DNA of 64,000 nt, from the NCBI RefSeq assembly GCF_000315485.1, contig NZ_JH992942.1:226028-290027 (forward strand), given 5' to 3'. Position numbers and translations under genes: made by a program. The notes below the pieces were generated by a model. That model searched no databases. It saw nothing but the letters and a program-made list of their open reading frames with translations, and had not been told where the DNA came from. This DNA comes from Bacteroides oleiciplenus YIT 12058. GTDB lineage: Bacteria > Bacteroidota > Bacteroidia > Bacteroidales > Bacteroidaceae. Positions 9,697 through 18,808 of the stretch are shown in pieces (within the stretch, counting starts at the first letter, position 1; each line of letters begins with the position of its first letter).

Positions 9697-11301
9697 ATGC
9701 TGAAACACATTTTATTTGTATGCTTGCTCGCTCTTCCGGCACTTACTTCGCTGAAAGCCCAGAGCTGTGGTAATGATGAGAAATATCATTTGCCCTATAA
9801 AAATACGTATGTAAAAGAACCCTTGGTCACCGAGAATGAGTATCGTGTGGCTAAACCCGAGACGATTGAACCGAAGAGCTTTGAAGAAGCCCGGCAGATT
9901 CTTCCCAATCCCATTTGGGGCGGGCATGAAAAGGAACTTGAAATGTATTGGAGGGCATGGGAAATAGCTATCGGTAATATCCGTGCACCACAACCGGGTT
10001 CCGGCTTTGTTTCAAGCTATTTGGATACAGCCTATAACGGTAATATCTTTATGTGGGATTCTTCGTTCATCCTTATGTTTGCCCGCTACGGTACACGTTT
10101 TTTCCCTTTTCAGCGTACATTGGATAATTTCTATGCCAAGCAGCACCCCGACGGTTTCATTTGCCGTGAAATAAAGGCTGACGGGGCTGATTGTTTTGAG
10201 CGTTATGATCCCGTCAGTACGGGACCTAACCTGATTCCCTGGTGCGAAATGGTGTATTATCACCAGTTCGGAGATACAGAACGCTTGCATAAGATATTCC
10301 CGGTGCTTTGCGGCTATTACAAATGGCTGAAACTGAACCGTACGTGGCGGAATGGCACATACTGGTCGAGCGGCTGGGGAACGGGCATGGACAACATGCC
10401 CCGTGTGCCGTCAGGCTACAATCCCATTTACAGTCACGGACACATGATTTGGCTGGATACCAATCTTCAACAACTGTTTACCGCCAACCTGCTGCTTGAG
10501 ATGGGATTCTATCTGGAACGTTGGCAGGAAATAGAAGAGTTTGAAGACGAAGCCAAAATGTTGGGAAAGTATATTCATGACAATCTTTGGGATGAAAAAA
10601 CGGGTTTCCTGTACGATCAGTATGCTGATGGAACACTTTGCACAACGAAAGGAATAGGTGCTTACTGGGCTTTGTATTCTGATGTTCTGGATACCAAACA
10701 ACTTGATCGTCTGGTGAAGGAACTGGATAATCCGGAGACATTCAAACGAAAATATCGGGTGCCTTCCTTGTCTGCCGATAATCCCAAGTATAAGGAAAAC
10801 GGACGTTATTGGCAAGGTGGAATATGGCCGGGAACCAACTACATGGTAATGCAGGGACTTATAAAGAAGGGCTATCGCAAACTGGCACGGGAGATTTCTC
10901 TGAACCACTATGCCGAGGTGCTGGAAGTATATAAGAAAACCGGTACCTTCTGGGAATATTATGCTCCCGAAAGTGCGGACCCCGGCTTTATGGCAAGAAA
11001 AGAGTTTGTGGGCTGGGCGGGCCTTCCGCCTATTGCCGAACTGATAGAATTTATCATAGGTATCCGAGGAGATTATACTGAACAGCAGATTGTCTGGGAT
11101 ATGAATCTGACAGAGGTTAACGGAATAGAGCGTTATCCTTTCGGGCCGGAGGGAGTAATCAGTCTGAAAGCTGAAGCACGCCGTTCTGCAAGTGATGAAC
11201 CCCGTATCACTGTAGATACTAATGTAGGCTTTGAACTGCTCGTACTCTATGGTGAAAAAGAAAAGAAGATTAGTGTCACACCCGGTAAACATACCTATTA
11301 A
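9697..11301 (+). CDS. GH63/MGH1-like (alpha/alpha)6-barrel glycoside hydrolase
   Basis: Secreted glycosidase of 534 residues with a signal peptide ending SLKAQS. The central region looks like the GH63, GH37 and mannosylglycerate-hydrolase-like barrel: FMWDSSFILMFA (about residue 114), a WSSGWGTGMDNMPR stretch that matches the GMDNSPR-type catalytic-acid loop of that clan, and WQGGIWPGTNYM and GTFWEYYAPE nearer the C terminus, the latter holding the probable catalytic Glu. The exact family and substrate are uncertain. In this operon an alpha-glucoside or alpha-mannoside is most likely. The gene follows the phosphatase by 18 bases and its stop is just before the GH125 start. Confidence 0.75.
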   Translation: MLKHILFVCLLALPALTSLKAQSCGNDEKYHLPYKNTYVKEPLVTENEYRVAKPETIEPKSFEEARQILPNPIWGGHEKELEMYWRAWEIAIGNIRAPQPGSGFVSSYLDTAYNGNIFMWDSSFILMFARYGTRFFPFQRTLDNFYAKQHPDGFICREIKADGADCFERYDPVSTGPNLIPWCEMVYYHQFGDTERLHKIFPVLCGYYKWLKLNRTWRNGTYWSSGWGTGMDNMPRVPSGYNPIYSHGHMIWLDTNLQQLFTANLLLEMGFYLERWQEIEEFEDEAKMLGKYIHDNLWDEKTGFLYDQYADGTLCTTKGIGAYWALYSDVLDTKQLDRLVKELDNPETFKRKYRVPSLSADNPKYKENGRYWQGGIWPGTNYMVMQGLIKKGYRKLAREISLNHYAEVLEVYKKTGTFWEYYAPESADPGFMARKEFVGWAGLPPIAELIEFIIGIRGDYTEQQIVWDMNLTEVNGIERYPFGPEGVISLKAEARRSASDEPRITVDTNVGFELLVLYGEKEKKISVTPGKHTY

Positions 11302-11317
11302 TAAAAGAATGTCCATC

Positions 11318-12769
11318 ATGAAAAACAAGATGTCGCGACGCCAATTCCTGAAGGCGGGAGGACTTGCCTTAGCTGCGATGGCAATCCGGCCGTCTTCTGT
11401 GTTCTCTTCATTCGGAGAGTTGGAGCAGAAGTATATTTCATTACGTCCTTCTGAGGATAAGAGGTGCTTTACTTCCAAGGCGGTGGAGGCAGCCATTGCA
11501 GAGGGAAAGAAAAAGATAAAAGATGAGAAACTCCGTTGGATGTTTGAGAACTGTTTTCCTAATACACTCGATACCACCATCCGGCATAAGATGAAGGAAG
11601 GGCGTCCGGATACTTTTGTCATTACGGGTGACATCGATGCAATGTGGCTGCGTGACTCTTCTGCACAGGTATGGCCATATCTGCCGCTGACGAAAGAAGA
11701 TAATGAACTGCAACTTCTGGTAGCAGGACTTATCAACAGACAGGCAAAGTGTATCTTGATAGATCCTTATGCCAATGCTTTCAATGACGGACCATTGGGC
11801 AGTTATTGGGAGACTGACCACACACAGCACATGGTGAAGGAACTGCATGAACGTAAGTGGGAAGTAGATTCTTTGTGTTATCCTATCCGTTTGGCCTATC
11901 ATTATTGGCAACAGACGGGCGATACTTTAGTGTTCGGTGCAGACTGGCACGAGGCTATGACGTTGGTGGTTCGCACCTTTAGGGAGCAACAGCGTAAGGA
12001 GAACCTGGGTCCGTATAGTTTTACGCGTGACTGTGATCGTCCGACTGACTCGCAGATTAATAATGGATGGGGAGCACCGGTCAAGCCTGTCGGTTTGATA
12101 GTCTCGTCTTTCCGTCCTTCGGACGATGCTACTCAATACGGTTTCCTGATACCTTCCAATATGTTTGCAGTTGTGTCATTGCGGCAGTTGGCGGAGATAG
12201 AGCATAAAGTGTATAAGAATGAGGCCTTTGCCGGAGAATGTACGGTATTGGCAGACGAAGTGGATGCTGCTATTCGTAAATACGGAACATTCAACCATCC
12301 TACCTGCGGGCGGATTTATGCCTTTGAGGTGGATGGCTTCGGCAATGCACTTTGTATGGACGATGCCAATGTACCTAGTCTCTTGTCTGCTCCTTATCTG
12401 GGTTATTGTTCTTCTAAAGATGCCATTTACCAGAATACCCGTAAAATGATATGGAGTGACAACAATCCCTATTTCTTCAAAGGAAAAGCCGGGGAAGGGG
12501 TGGGAGGCCCTCATGTCGGGTTGAATTATATTTGGCCGATGAGCATTATCATGAAAGCCTTTACAACAGACAATCCCGGGGAAATACGTGCTTGTCTGAA
12601 GCAATTGCGTGATACGGACGGAGAAACAGGCTTCATGCATGAGTCCTTCAATTCGGAGAATGCAGCGGACTTTACTCGTTCCTGGTTTGCATGGGCAAAT
12701 ACATTGTTCGGCGAACTTATCCTTAAAGCAATACGTGAATACCCTAACTTATTATCTCAAACGTTATGA
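11318..12769 (+). CDS. GH125 exo-alpha-1,6-mannosidase
   Basis: GH125 (formerly DUF1237) enzymes remove terminal alpha-1,6-linked mannose. The frame is open far upstream inside the previous gene, but a start at 11318 (or 11309, or 11330) gives a twin-arginine-type leader, MSRRQFLKAGGLALAAMA, characteristic of export of a folded protein. Visible family features are NTLDTTIRHKMKEG, VITGDIDAMWLRDSSAQVWP, NAFNDGPLGSYWETD, TRDCDRPTDSQINNGWG, GVGGPHVG and RSWFAWANTLFGELI. The last codons overlap the GH20 start by four bases (ATGA), indicating translational coupling. Together with GH92 it would trim a mannan or N-glycan antenna. Confidence 0.92.
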   Translation: MKNKMSRRQFLKAGGLALAAMAIRPSSVFSSFGELEQKYISLRPSEDKRCFTSKAVEAAIAEGKKKIKDEKLRWMFENCFPNTLDTTIRHKMKEGRPDTFVITGDIDAMWLRDSSAQVWPYLPLTKEDNELQLLVAGLINRQAKCILIDPYANAFNDGPLGSYWETDHTQHMVKELHERKWEVDSLCYPIRLAYHYWQQTGDTLVFGADWHEAMTLVVRTFREQQRKENLGPYSFTRDCDRPTDSQINNGWGAPVKPVGLIVSSFRPSDDATQYGFLIPSNMFAVVSLRQLAEIEHKVYKNEAFAGECTVLADEVDAAIRKYGTFNHPTCGRIYAFEVDGFGNALCMDDANVPSLLSAPYLGYCSSKDAIYQNTRKMIWSDNNPYFFKGKAGEGVGGPHVGLNYIWPMSIIMKAFTTDNPGEIRACLKQLRDTDGETGFMHESFNSENAADFTRSWFAWANTLFGELILKAIREYPNLLSQTL

Positions 12770-15087
12770 AAATAGCTTATTGGATACTTGCCGCATCGTT
12801 TACTCTTCTATCCTGTGGAGAAGGGCACAATGATGGTATGAAAGACTACGGCATTATACCTATGCCTAACGGAATAGTTCCGGAACAGGGAAAGTATATT
12901 TTACAGGGTGAAAAGACTGTGGCTGTATCTTCAGAAGAACTTTCTATGAAAGTTTTTCAGTACTTTGAGAATGCCTTGAAGAATACTTCGGTTACACTAA
13001 AGCGTGTTTCTTTAACTGAACAGGCTGATATTAGTTTCCTAATAAACGATACTTTACCTGATGAGGCTTATACGTTGGAGGTATCTTCTCACAATATAAA
13101 AATCAGTTCTAATGCAAGTGCAGCCGGACTGTTCTATGGCGTTCAGTCTTTATTGCAGCTCATGCCCTCAGAAATCTATGATACTCAGCAAAAGTATGAA
13201 AGCAACATAGAGATTCCTGCGGTCAATATTACGGATGCTCCTCGTTTTCCCTATCGTGGAGCCATGATGGATGTGGGGCGTAACTTTCTTCCCAAAGAAG
13301 AAGTCTTGAAGTTCCTCGATCTGATGGCTATGTATAAACTGAATAAGTTTCATTTCCACCTGACGGATGACCAGGGCTGGAGAATAGAGATAAAAAAATA
13401 TCCGAAACTTACTGAAATAGGTTCTCATCGCAAACAAACCCAGGTAGGACATTGCGACTACTATTATCCGCGGCGTTTCGATGGAAAAGAGAAGGAGGGA
13501 TATTATACGCAGGATGAAATCAGGGAGATTGTGAAATATGCGTCCGACCGTTTTATCACCGTAATCCCCGAAATTGAGATGCCGGGACATGCTTCGGCTG
13601 CATTGGCTTCTTATCCGGAACTTTCCTGTGGATTGGGAAAGACTTATGTTGTGCGTGATTATTTTGATGTCTTTGATGAAGTCTATTGTCCTAAAGAAGG
13701 TACGTTCGACTTTTTGGAAGGTGTATTGACGGAAGTTATTGACCTTTTTCCCAGTCATTATATCCACATCGGTGGAGATGAATGTCCAAAGAAAGCGTGG
13801 AAGAAATGCGACCATTGTCAGGCTTTGATGAAGCGGGAAGGCCTGAAGGATGAGGAATCGTTGCAGAGTTGGTTCATACATCGGATAGAGCAATTTGTGA
13901 ACAGTAAGGGACGCGATATTATTGGCTGGGATGAGATATTGGAAGGAGGACTTGCCCCCAATGCCACGGTGATGTCATGGCGTGGAGAAGAAGGGGGTAT
14001 CGAAGCTGCCCGCCAGAAGCATAAGGTTATTATGACACCCGGTGACAAATGCTACATTGACCATTATCAGGAAAGTCCGGAATTTGCTCCGTTGGCTATC
14101 GGTGGTTTTCTTCCGTTAGACAGTGTTTATACTTACAACCCGCTTCCTGTTGAACTGACACCTGAAGAACAGGCTTACATTATTGGAACACAAGCGAATG
14201 TTTGGGGAGAATATATCCAGACTCCTGAATACTTTGAATATATGGCTTTTCCCCGCCTGTTGGCAATGTCCGAGGTGCAATGGACACAGCCGGAGAATAA
14301 GAACCTCAGCTCATTTGTTCGGAGGTTGGATGGAGAGTTTAAGCGATTGGACTATTGTGGAGTAAACGCTTGCCGTAACTTCTATGAGGTAAATCTGACT
14401 GGGGCATGGAATGATTCTCGTCATGTTTATGAAGTAACCCTGAAAACATTCTGTCCTGATACTGAGATTTATTATACAATTAATGATTCTGTGGTGTCTT
14501 CTTCTTCTAATTTATATAAAGCGCCTGTGAGTTTATCCGAAGATGCTACTGTTTATGCGGCTGTTTACAGGGATGGAAAACCGTTGGGCAGAATTACGCA
14601 TAAAGGGTTTGCTATGAACAAGGCTACTGGAAATCCATATGAATGTGTACCGCCTCCGGTTGCGGAGAAAGTGAATGAAGGCATTGGGTTGACGGATGGT
14701 ATCCCTGGTTATACCCGTGATTTGCGCCGTTGGGTGATTTTCCGTGGGGATACGGTGCGGATTACGGTTGATCTTGGGAAGGCGGTCCCTGTAAATAGGG
14801 TGGCTTTTGCTTTTCTGTGGCGGCCGTTTGACACCCTCTGGCCTGCGAGCAAACTATCAGTCTCTGTTTCTACAGATAGTAAAACATTTACTTCTGTGGG
14901 TAGCAAAGAGTATTCTTACGATTTTACACCCACTGAAGCCACTCGCTTCCCAGTGTCATACTCCTTCCCGGAGGTTACTGCAAGGTATATCTGCCTGGAG
15001 TTACTAAACGGAGGCTTATGTCCCGAAGGTTACTATCATGCAGGACAACAGAGCCGCCTGGCTATTGATGAAATAGAGTTTTATTGA
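12766..15087 (+). CDS. GH20 beta-N-acetylhexosaminidase lipoprotein
   Basis: Exo-beta-N-acetylhexosaminidase releasing GlcNAc or GalNAc. A lipoprotein signal (TLLSCGEG, Cys at about 17) is followed by a GH20b domain (about 30-155) and the catalytic barrel (about 160-510). The substrate-assisted Asp-Glu pair is in HIGGDECPK (about residue 338); FHFHLTDDQGWRIEIKKYP and PEIEMPGHASAALASYPEL are other family landmarks. C-terminal modules are a chitobiase-type domain (about 565-610, YYTINDSVVSSSS) and an F5/8-type carbohydrate-binding domain to the end. Overlap of four bases with the GH125 gene places it firmly in the operon. Hexosaminidase next to mannosidases fits a glycoprotein or GPI-type glycan. 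Confidence 0.94.
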   Translation: MKIAYWILAASFTLLSCGEGHNDGMKDYGIIPMPNGIVPEQGKYILQGEKTVAVSSEELSMKVFQYFENALKNTSVTLKRVSLTEQADISFLINDTLPDEAYTLEVSSHNIKISSNASAAGLFYGVQSLLQLMPSEIYDTQQKYESNIEIPAVNITDAPRFPYRGAMMDVGRNFLPKEEVLKFLDLMAMYKLNKFHFHLTDDQGWRIEIKKYPKLTEIGSHRKQTQVGHCDYYYPRRFDGKEKEGYYTQDEIREIVKYASDRFITVIPEIEMPGHASAALASYPELSCGLGKTYVVRDYFDVFDEVYCPKEGTFDFLEGVLTEVIDLFPSHYIHIGGDECPKKAWKKCDHCQALMKREGLKDEESLQSWFIHRIEQFVNSKGRDIIGWDEILEGGLAPNATVMSWRGEEGGIEAARQKHKVIMTPGDKCYIDHYQESPEFAPLAIGGFLPLDSVYTYNPLPVELTPEEQAYIIGTQANVWGEYIQTPEYFEYMAFPRLLAMSEVQWTQPENKNLSSFVRRLDGEFKRLDYCGVNACRNFYEVNLTGAWNDSRHVYEVTLKTFCPDTEIYYTINDSVVSSSSNLYKAPVSLSEDATVYAAVYRDGKPLGRITHKGFAMNKATGNPYECVPPPVAEKVNEGIGLTDGIPGYTRDLRRWVIFRGDTVRITVDLGKAVPVNRVAFAFLWRPFDTLWPASKLSVSVSTDSKTFTSVGSKEYSYDFTPTEATRFPVSYSFPEVTARYICLELLNGGLCPEGYYHAGQQSRLAIDEIEFY

Positions 15088-15105
15088 CCTTAAAACATAT
15101 GTATT

Positions 15106-16551
15106 ATGAAGAAGAAACTTATTCTTTTATTTTTGTGGGTATGTATACTTCCTGCTTTGCTGTCGGCTCAAAGCCGGTTCGCTTTCAGAGACGGAAAGTT
15201 TGTTATAGCCCAGTTTACGGACTTGCACTGGACACCCAAATCTCCGAAGTGCGCTGAAACAGCCGCTACTATTCGTGCCGTCCTGAAAGCCGAACGTCCC
15301 GATCTCGCTGTGTTGAGCGGAGATGTGGTGACTGCTGACCCTGCTATTGACGGCTGGAAAGCGGTGGTCGGCATCTTTAATGAAACTAAAACTCCTTTTG
15401 TTGTGACTATGGGCAATCACGATGCAGAGTACATGACACGAGGTGATATTTACGATTTCCTCTTAAAATCTCCCTATTACGTAGGAGCAAAAGGACCGAA
15501 GGATGTTGGATATGGCAATTGTGTCATTCCTGTTTACGCCTCAAAAGAGAAAGATAAAGTAGCGGCATCACTCTATTGTATGGATTCTAATGATTATCAG
15601 CCGAATAAACTTTATGGCGCTTATGATTGGATTCACTTCAATCAGATTGAATGGTATCGCAAGCAGAGTGCATCTTTCGCAGCCGGTAATGGTGGCAATC
15701 CTGTGCCTGCATTGGCTTTCTTCCACATTCCGCTGATTGAATATAACGAACTTGCCGGCGATGGAAAAACCTTTGGCAATGACAAAGAGGGCGGAGTTGC
15801 TTCATCGAATATCAATTCCGGCATGTTTGCTTCATTTATTGATATGAAGGATGTAATGGGAGTATTTGTAGGACATGATCATGATAATGATTTTATTGGA
15901 ATAGATAAAGGGATAGCTCTTGGCTATGGACGAGTGACCGGTACAGATGCGTATGGAGTATTGACCAGAGGTGCTCGTATTATTGAACTATATGAAGGTA
16001 AATATAAGTTTGATACATGGATATCTACTTCTTCGGGACGGGAAGCTGTCTATTATTATCCTTCGGGACTAAATTCGGAAGAGGAGCAGACCATGGCTTA
16101 TCAACCGGCTAAGAATGTGTCTCCTGATAAGCATGGTGTGGCGTATATCTATTATGAAGGGAAATGTAAGCGTGTTGCTGATATCACATCTTGTGGTAAG
16201 GTGAAGGAAGGGGTGATGAAGAACTTTTCAATTGGAGAAGCTGCTGTTACAGACCACTTTGCTTATGATTTTCGTACATTGGTAAATATTCCCGAGAAGG
16301 GTGTTTATCGCTTTTATACCTTCTCTGATGATGGTTCTGTGCTTTACATAGACGGCAAATTGGTGGTTAATAATGACGGCGGGCACAGTGGCCGCCGTGC
16401 CGAAGGGAAAGTAGCTCTTGAGAAAGGCTTCCATGAGCTACATTTGTTATATTTTGAAGATTATATGGGTCAGGAATTAGAAGTGGGATATTCCGGACGG
16501 AATATTCTGGAAACGACCTTGCCTGACGATATGTTGTTTATTCCTGATTAA
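15106..16551 (+). CDS. Calcineurin-like metallophosphoesterase with C-terminal PA14 domain
   Basis: Exported metallophosphoesterase, 481 residues, signal peptide ending LLSAQS. The five metal-binding motifs are intact: VIAQFTDLHW (D, H), VLSGDVVTADP (GD), TMGNHDAEY (GNHD), FFHIPLIEY (H) and VFVGHDHDND (GHDH). The C-terminal third (about 345-481) is a PA14 domain with SDDGSVLYIDGKLVVNNDG, closely resembling that of the GH92 enzyme in the same operon. The PA14 module suggests that the enzyme is held on a carbohydrate, so the phosphate ester is probably on the glycan itself. It is the last gene of the operon and ends 23 bases before the convergent regulator. Confidence 0.92.
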   Translation: MKKKLILLFLWVCILPALLSAQSRFAFRDGKFVIAQFTDLHWTPKSPKCAETAATIRAVLKAERPDLAVLSGDVVTADPAIDGWKAVVGIFNETKTPFVVTMGNHDAEYMTRGDIYDFLLKSPYYVGAKGPKDVGYGNCVIPVYASKEKDKVAASLYCMDSNDYQPNKLYGAYDWIHFNQIEWYRKQSASFAAGNGGNPVPALAFFHIPLIEYNELAGDGKTFGNDKEGGVASSNINSGMFASFIDMKDVMGVFVGHDHDNDFIGIDKGIALGYGRVTGTDAYGVLTRGARIIELYEGKYKFDTWISTSSGREAVYYYPSGLNSEEEQTMAYQPAKNVSPDKHGVAYIYYEGKCKRVADITSCGKVKEGVMKNFSIGEAAVTDHFAYDFRTLVNIPEKGVYRFYTFSDDGSVLYIDGKLVVNNDGGHSGRRAEGKVALEKGFHELHLLYFEDYMGQELEVGYSGRNILETTLPDDMLFIPD

Positions 16552-16574
16552 TAGGTATTGTATATATAATTTTG

Positions 16575-17753
16575 TTATCGGTAATTGCAGTCAGTCATCA
16601 TGTGATGCTCTTTTCTGTATTCGTTTGGAGAAACTTTTTTTAATGCTTTGAATTGGCGGGACAGGTTTTTCAGATTGCTTATTCCAACCTGTTCCGCTAC
16701 TTCTACGATGGGGGCGTCGCTAGCCAATAGTAACTGGGCAAAGCGCTCCATCCTAAGGTTGAAAATATATTTGTGAATAGATTGTTGGGTGACCTGCTTA
16801 AAACGAATTTCCAGCAAACGGCGTGACAAAGGGACTTGTTTAACAATGTCTGATACAGTGATGTTTGAAGCCAGATTCTGATGGATGTATTTCAGAGCGG
16901 TATGTATGTACGCGTCGGCGGTGGAGTAGAAATCAGTTGAAAGGCGGTTTACTATGTTGACGGGTTGGAGGACTACGTCGTAGTAACTGGCCTCTTCGTC
17001 GTTCAGTAAATGTTCTATGAGTTCAGCAGCTTCAAAACCACCTCTCACGATGTTGTGACTAATGCTGGATAGAGGAGGATCAGAAAGGTTGCATATAATT
17101 TCATCATTATCAACACCCAATATGGCTATTTTATCAGGCACTTTGATATTGTTGACTTTACAGATTTCGGTAATGCGATTCCCTTGATTGTCATCACAAG
17201 CCATGAGTGCCGTGGGCTGAGGTAGCGACTTTAGCCAGGTGAGCAAAGGGGAAGCTTCATAAAACCATAAATCATCAAGGGATTGCTCTTGATAAGAAGA
17301 AAAATTGTTACCGAAACCTTGCGCAGCTATACACTCATAAAAGCCGTCACAGCGTTCCTGTGACCAGACGGTATTACGATAGCCGTAGAAAGCAAAGTTC
17401 TGGAAACCTTTGTTCAGAAAAAACTCTGCTGCCATTCTGCCGGTTTTATGATAATCACCGGTAATATTGGGAATGTTGGTAAACCTCGATTTATAGTCTT
17501 GTGCCACTGCAATAATTCCGTTTTTGCGGAAAAGCTCTACATTATCTTCATTGTCGAATTGCCCGATAATTGCATCTGCTTGCCAGGCTTTTGCCCATTT
17601 CAATACTCCCTCTATGCCATAGGTATGTTTGTAGGAAGGTGGCATCCGGCATACAACCCATGGCTCATGGCTCTTTGAGTAGGCGAGAACTCCTTTTAGC
17701 AAATTATATGCAAAGGATTCAGTAAAATCTGTCAGTAATATCAGGCGAATCAT
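16575..17753 (-). CDS. XylR-type transcriptional regulator (LacI-like sensor plus AraC HTH)
   Basis: One-component regulator of 392 residues. The N-terminal two thirds (about 1-275) resemble a periplasmic-binding-protein/LacI sugar-sensing domain (VVCRMPPSY; DAIIGQFDNEDNVELFRK; LMACDDNQGNRITEICK; ILGVDNDEIICNLSDPPLSSI). The C terminus (about 285-388) is an AraC-family double helix-turn-helix (ITVSDIVKQVPLSRRLLEIRFK; VEVAEQVGISNLKNLSRQFK). There is no signal peptide, so the ligand is cytoplasmic, probably a monosaccharide from the locus. It is convergent with the preceding operon and is the only regulator seen near it. Control of that operon is an inference. Confidence 0.88.
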   Translation of the reverse strand: MIRLILLTDFTESFAYNLLKGVLAYSKSHEPWVVCRMPPSYKHTYGIEGVLKWAKAWQADAIIGQFDNEDNVELFRKNGIIAVAQDYKSRFTNIPNITGDYHKTGRMAAEFFLNKGFQNFAFYGYRNTVWSQERCDGFYECIAAQGFGNNFSSYQEQSLDDLWFYEASPLLTWLKSLPQPTALMACDDNQGNRITEICKVNNIKVPDKIAILGVDNDEIICNLSDPPLSSISHNIVRGGFEAAELIEHLLNDEEASYYDVVLQPVNIVNRLSTDFYSTADAYIHTALKYIHQNLASNITVSDIVKQVPLSRRLLEIRFKQVTQQSIHKYIFNLRMERFAQLLLASDAPIVEVAEQVGISNLKNLSRQFKALKKVSPNEYRKEHHMMTDCNYR

Positions 17754-18720
17754 GCAAAATAGTAAAATTGAATGTAATTTATTTTGTATTCAAGAACATG
17801 TGGCTTAATGCGGATAAATCAGTATCTACGTAAATTCACTGTTCGTATAAGAAATATCCGTTTTTATGCAGATGGATCCAACTAATAGGACTGTGCTCCA
17901 TAAATAAAGTTTTTTAGTCATGTTTCCTTTTAATTAATAAATTTCTGTCTGGCAAATATAATTTATTAATTTCTATTCCCCTAATGGAAACAGTATAATA
18001 ATAACGAAACAGCACGTCTTTTTTTTGATTCGTCTGGAAGGTACGTAGTTAAATAAATAGTTAGGGAATAAATAGAGTTATATAAAGAAGTGAAGTAAAT
18101 GACATAATGACAAAATGTTAATCCTGGCATCTCACGTTTCTTTCTTTCGTGTAGAGGGAGGACATGGTGCGGAAAAATGCAAGGATTCTCCGTTTGAGAA
18201 ATGCTATCTGATGCAGAATGGGGACAAAACGGAAACTTAGGAAGAAAAAGTTGTTTTGTTTAATTCTTATTTGAATATATATCAGAAGAATTTCTTTAAA
18301 AATGATTATTTAGCTATGCGGCTTGTTTGCTTCGAAATAGAAAAATAGTACCTGCTTTTCGGAAGGGCTACACCCTTTTTAGGTGATGGTATCACCCTTT
18401 TGTTACTAAGGTGTAGCTTTATGGTGCAAAAGGTGTAGCCTTAGCAAATGGAAGATTGCTTGTTTGGTCAAAAGAGACCGTTTGTTTTGGTCAAACAGAC
18501 CATGTAATTGCATCGAATAGACTATCTGTTGCATGCAAACAGATGGTTGGATGCTGAAGAATAAAGGTTTCAATCTTCCGAAAGTAATTTTTTATTTGAA
18601 GCCTTGGTTACTGATAGCTGATAAAAACCGATATTTTGCAACTAAAATGTGCTATTTACCTGTTATTGTGATATGATGAATGGACGGTTTTATCGTCCGC
18701 TTTATTTTGATAAGCACATA
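17754..18720. other. Gene-free spacer of about 1 kb
   Basis: No credible gene was found on either strand. The left end must hold the promoter of the XylR-type regulator on the minus strand. From about 18361 it contains clustered short palindromic and direct repeats (separate entry). The stretch 18100-18300 shows no feature I can name. Its size is unusual for this gene-dense window. Confidence 0.6.
18361..18560. repeat. Cluster of imperfect palindromic and direct repeats
   Basis: GGCTACACC (18366-18374) is the reverse complement of GGTGTAGCC (18432-18440). Between them lie GGTGAT/ATCACC (18382-18387 and 18391-18396) and a second AGGTGTAGC. Immediately after come two direct copies of TTGGTCAAA followed by AGACC (from 18464 and from 18487), then AATAGACTATCTGTT and AACAGATGG. 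The pattern resembles the hairpin array at 42619-42767 in style, though not in sequence. Confidence 0.6.
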
Positions 18721-18779
18721 TCCCTCCTATTCGTAAATCTGAGAAATGGAGAGACTCAGAATAATAGGAGGGAATGTGT
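18715..18779. terminator. Long nested hairpin downstream of the thioesterase gene
   Basis: TCCCTCCTATT (18721-18731) pairs with AATAGGAGGGA (18763-18773), and an inner TCTGAG pairs with CTCAGA. The outer arms extend into ACATAT and ATGTGT. It lies 30-90 bases past the stop of the minus-strand thioesterase gene, so a transcription-ending role for that gene is plausible. There is no long T run. Confidence 0.5.
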
Positions 18780-18808
18780 TAAAAAACTTGTGTACTGAAA
18801 ATTTGTTT

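Noticed and set aside
11231..11317. A longer start for the GH125 gene at 11231
   Set aside because: It overlaps the previous gene by 71 bases and puts a basic stretch before a good twin-arginine signal.
10411..11736. A long open frame of about 441 codons on the minus strand, opposite the GH63-like and GH125 genes
   Set aside because: It is antisense to two genes with strong family motifs, has no family motif of its own and no sensible start region.
17754..18808. A tRNA or rRNA gene in the 1 kb spacer
   Set aside because: I could not find a T-loop-like consensus with matching acceptor stems, and no rRNA-like sequence is visible.
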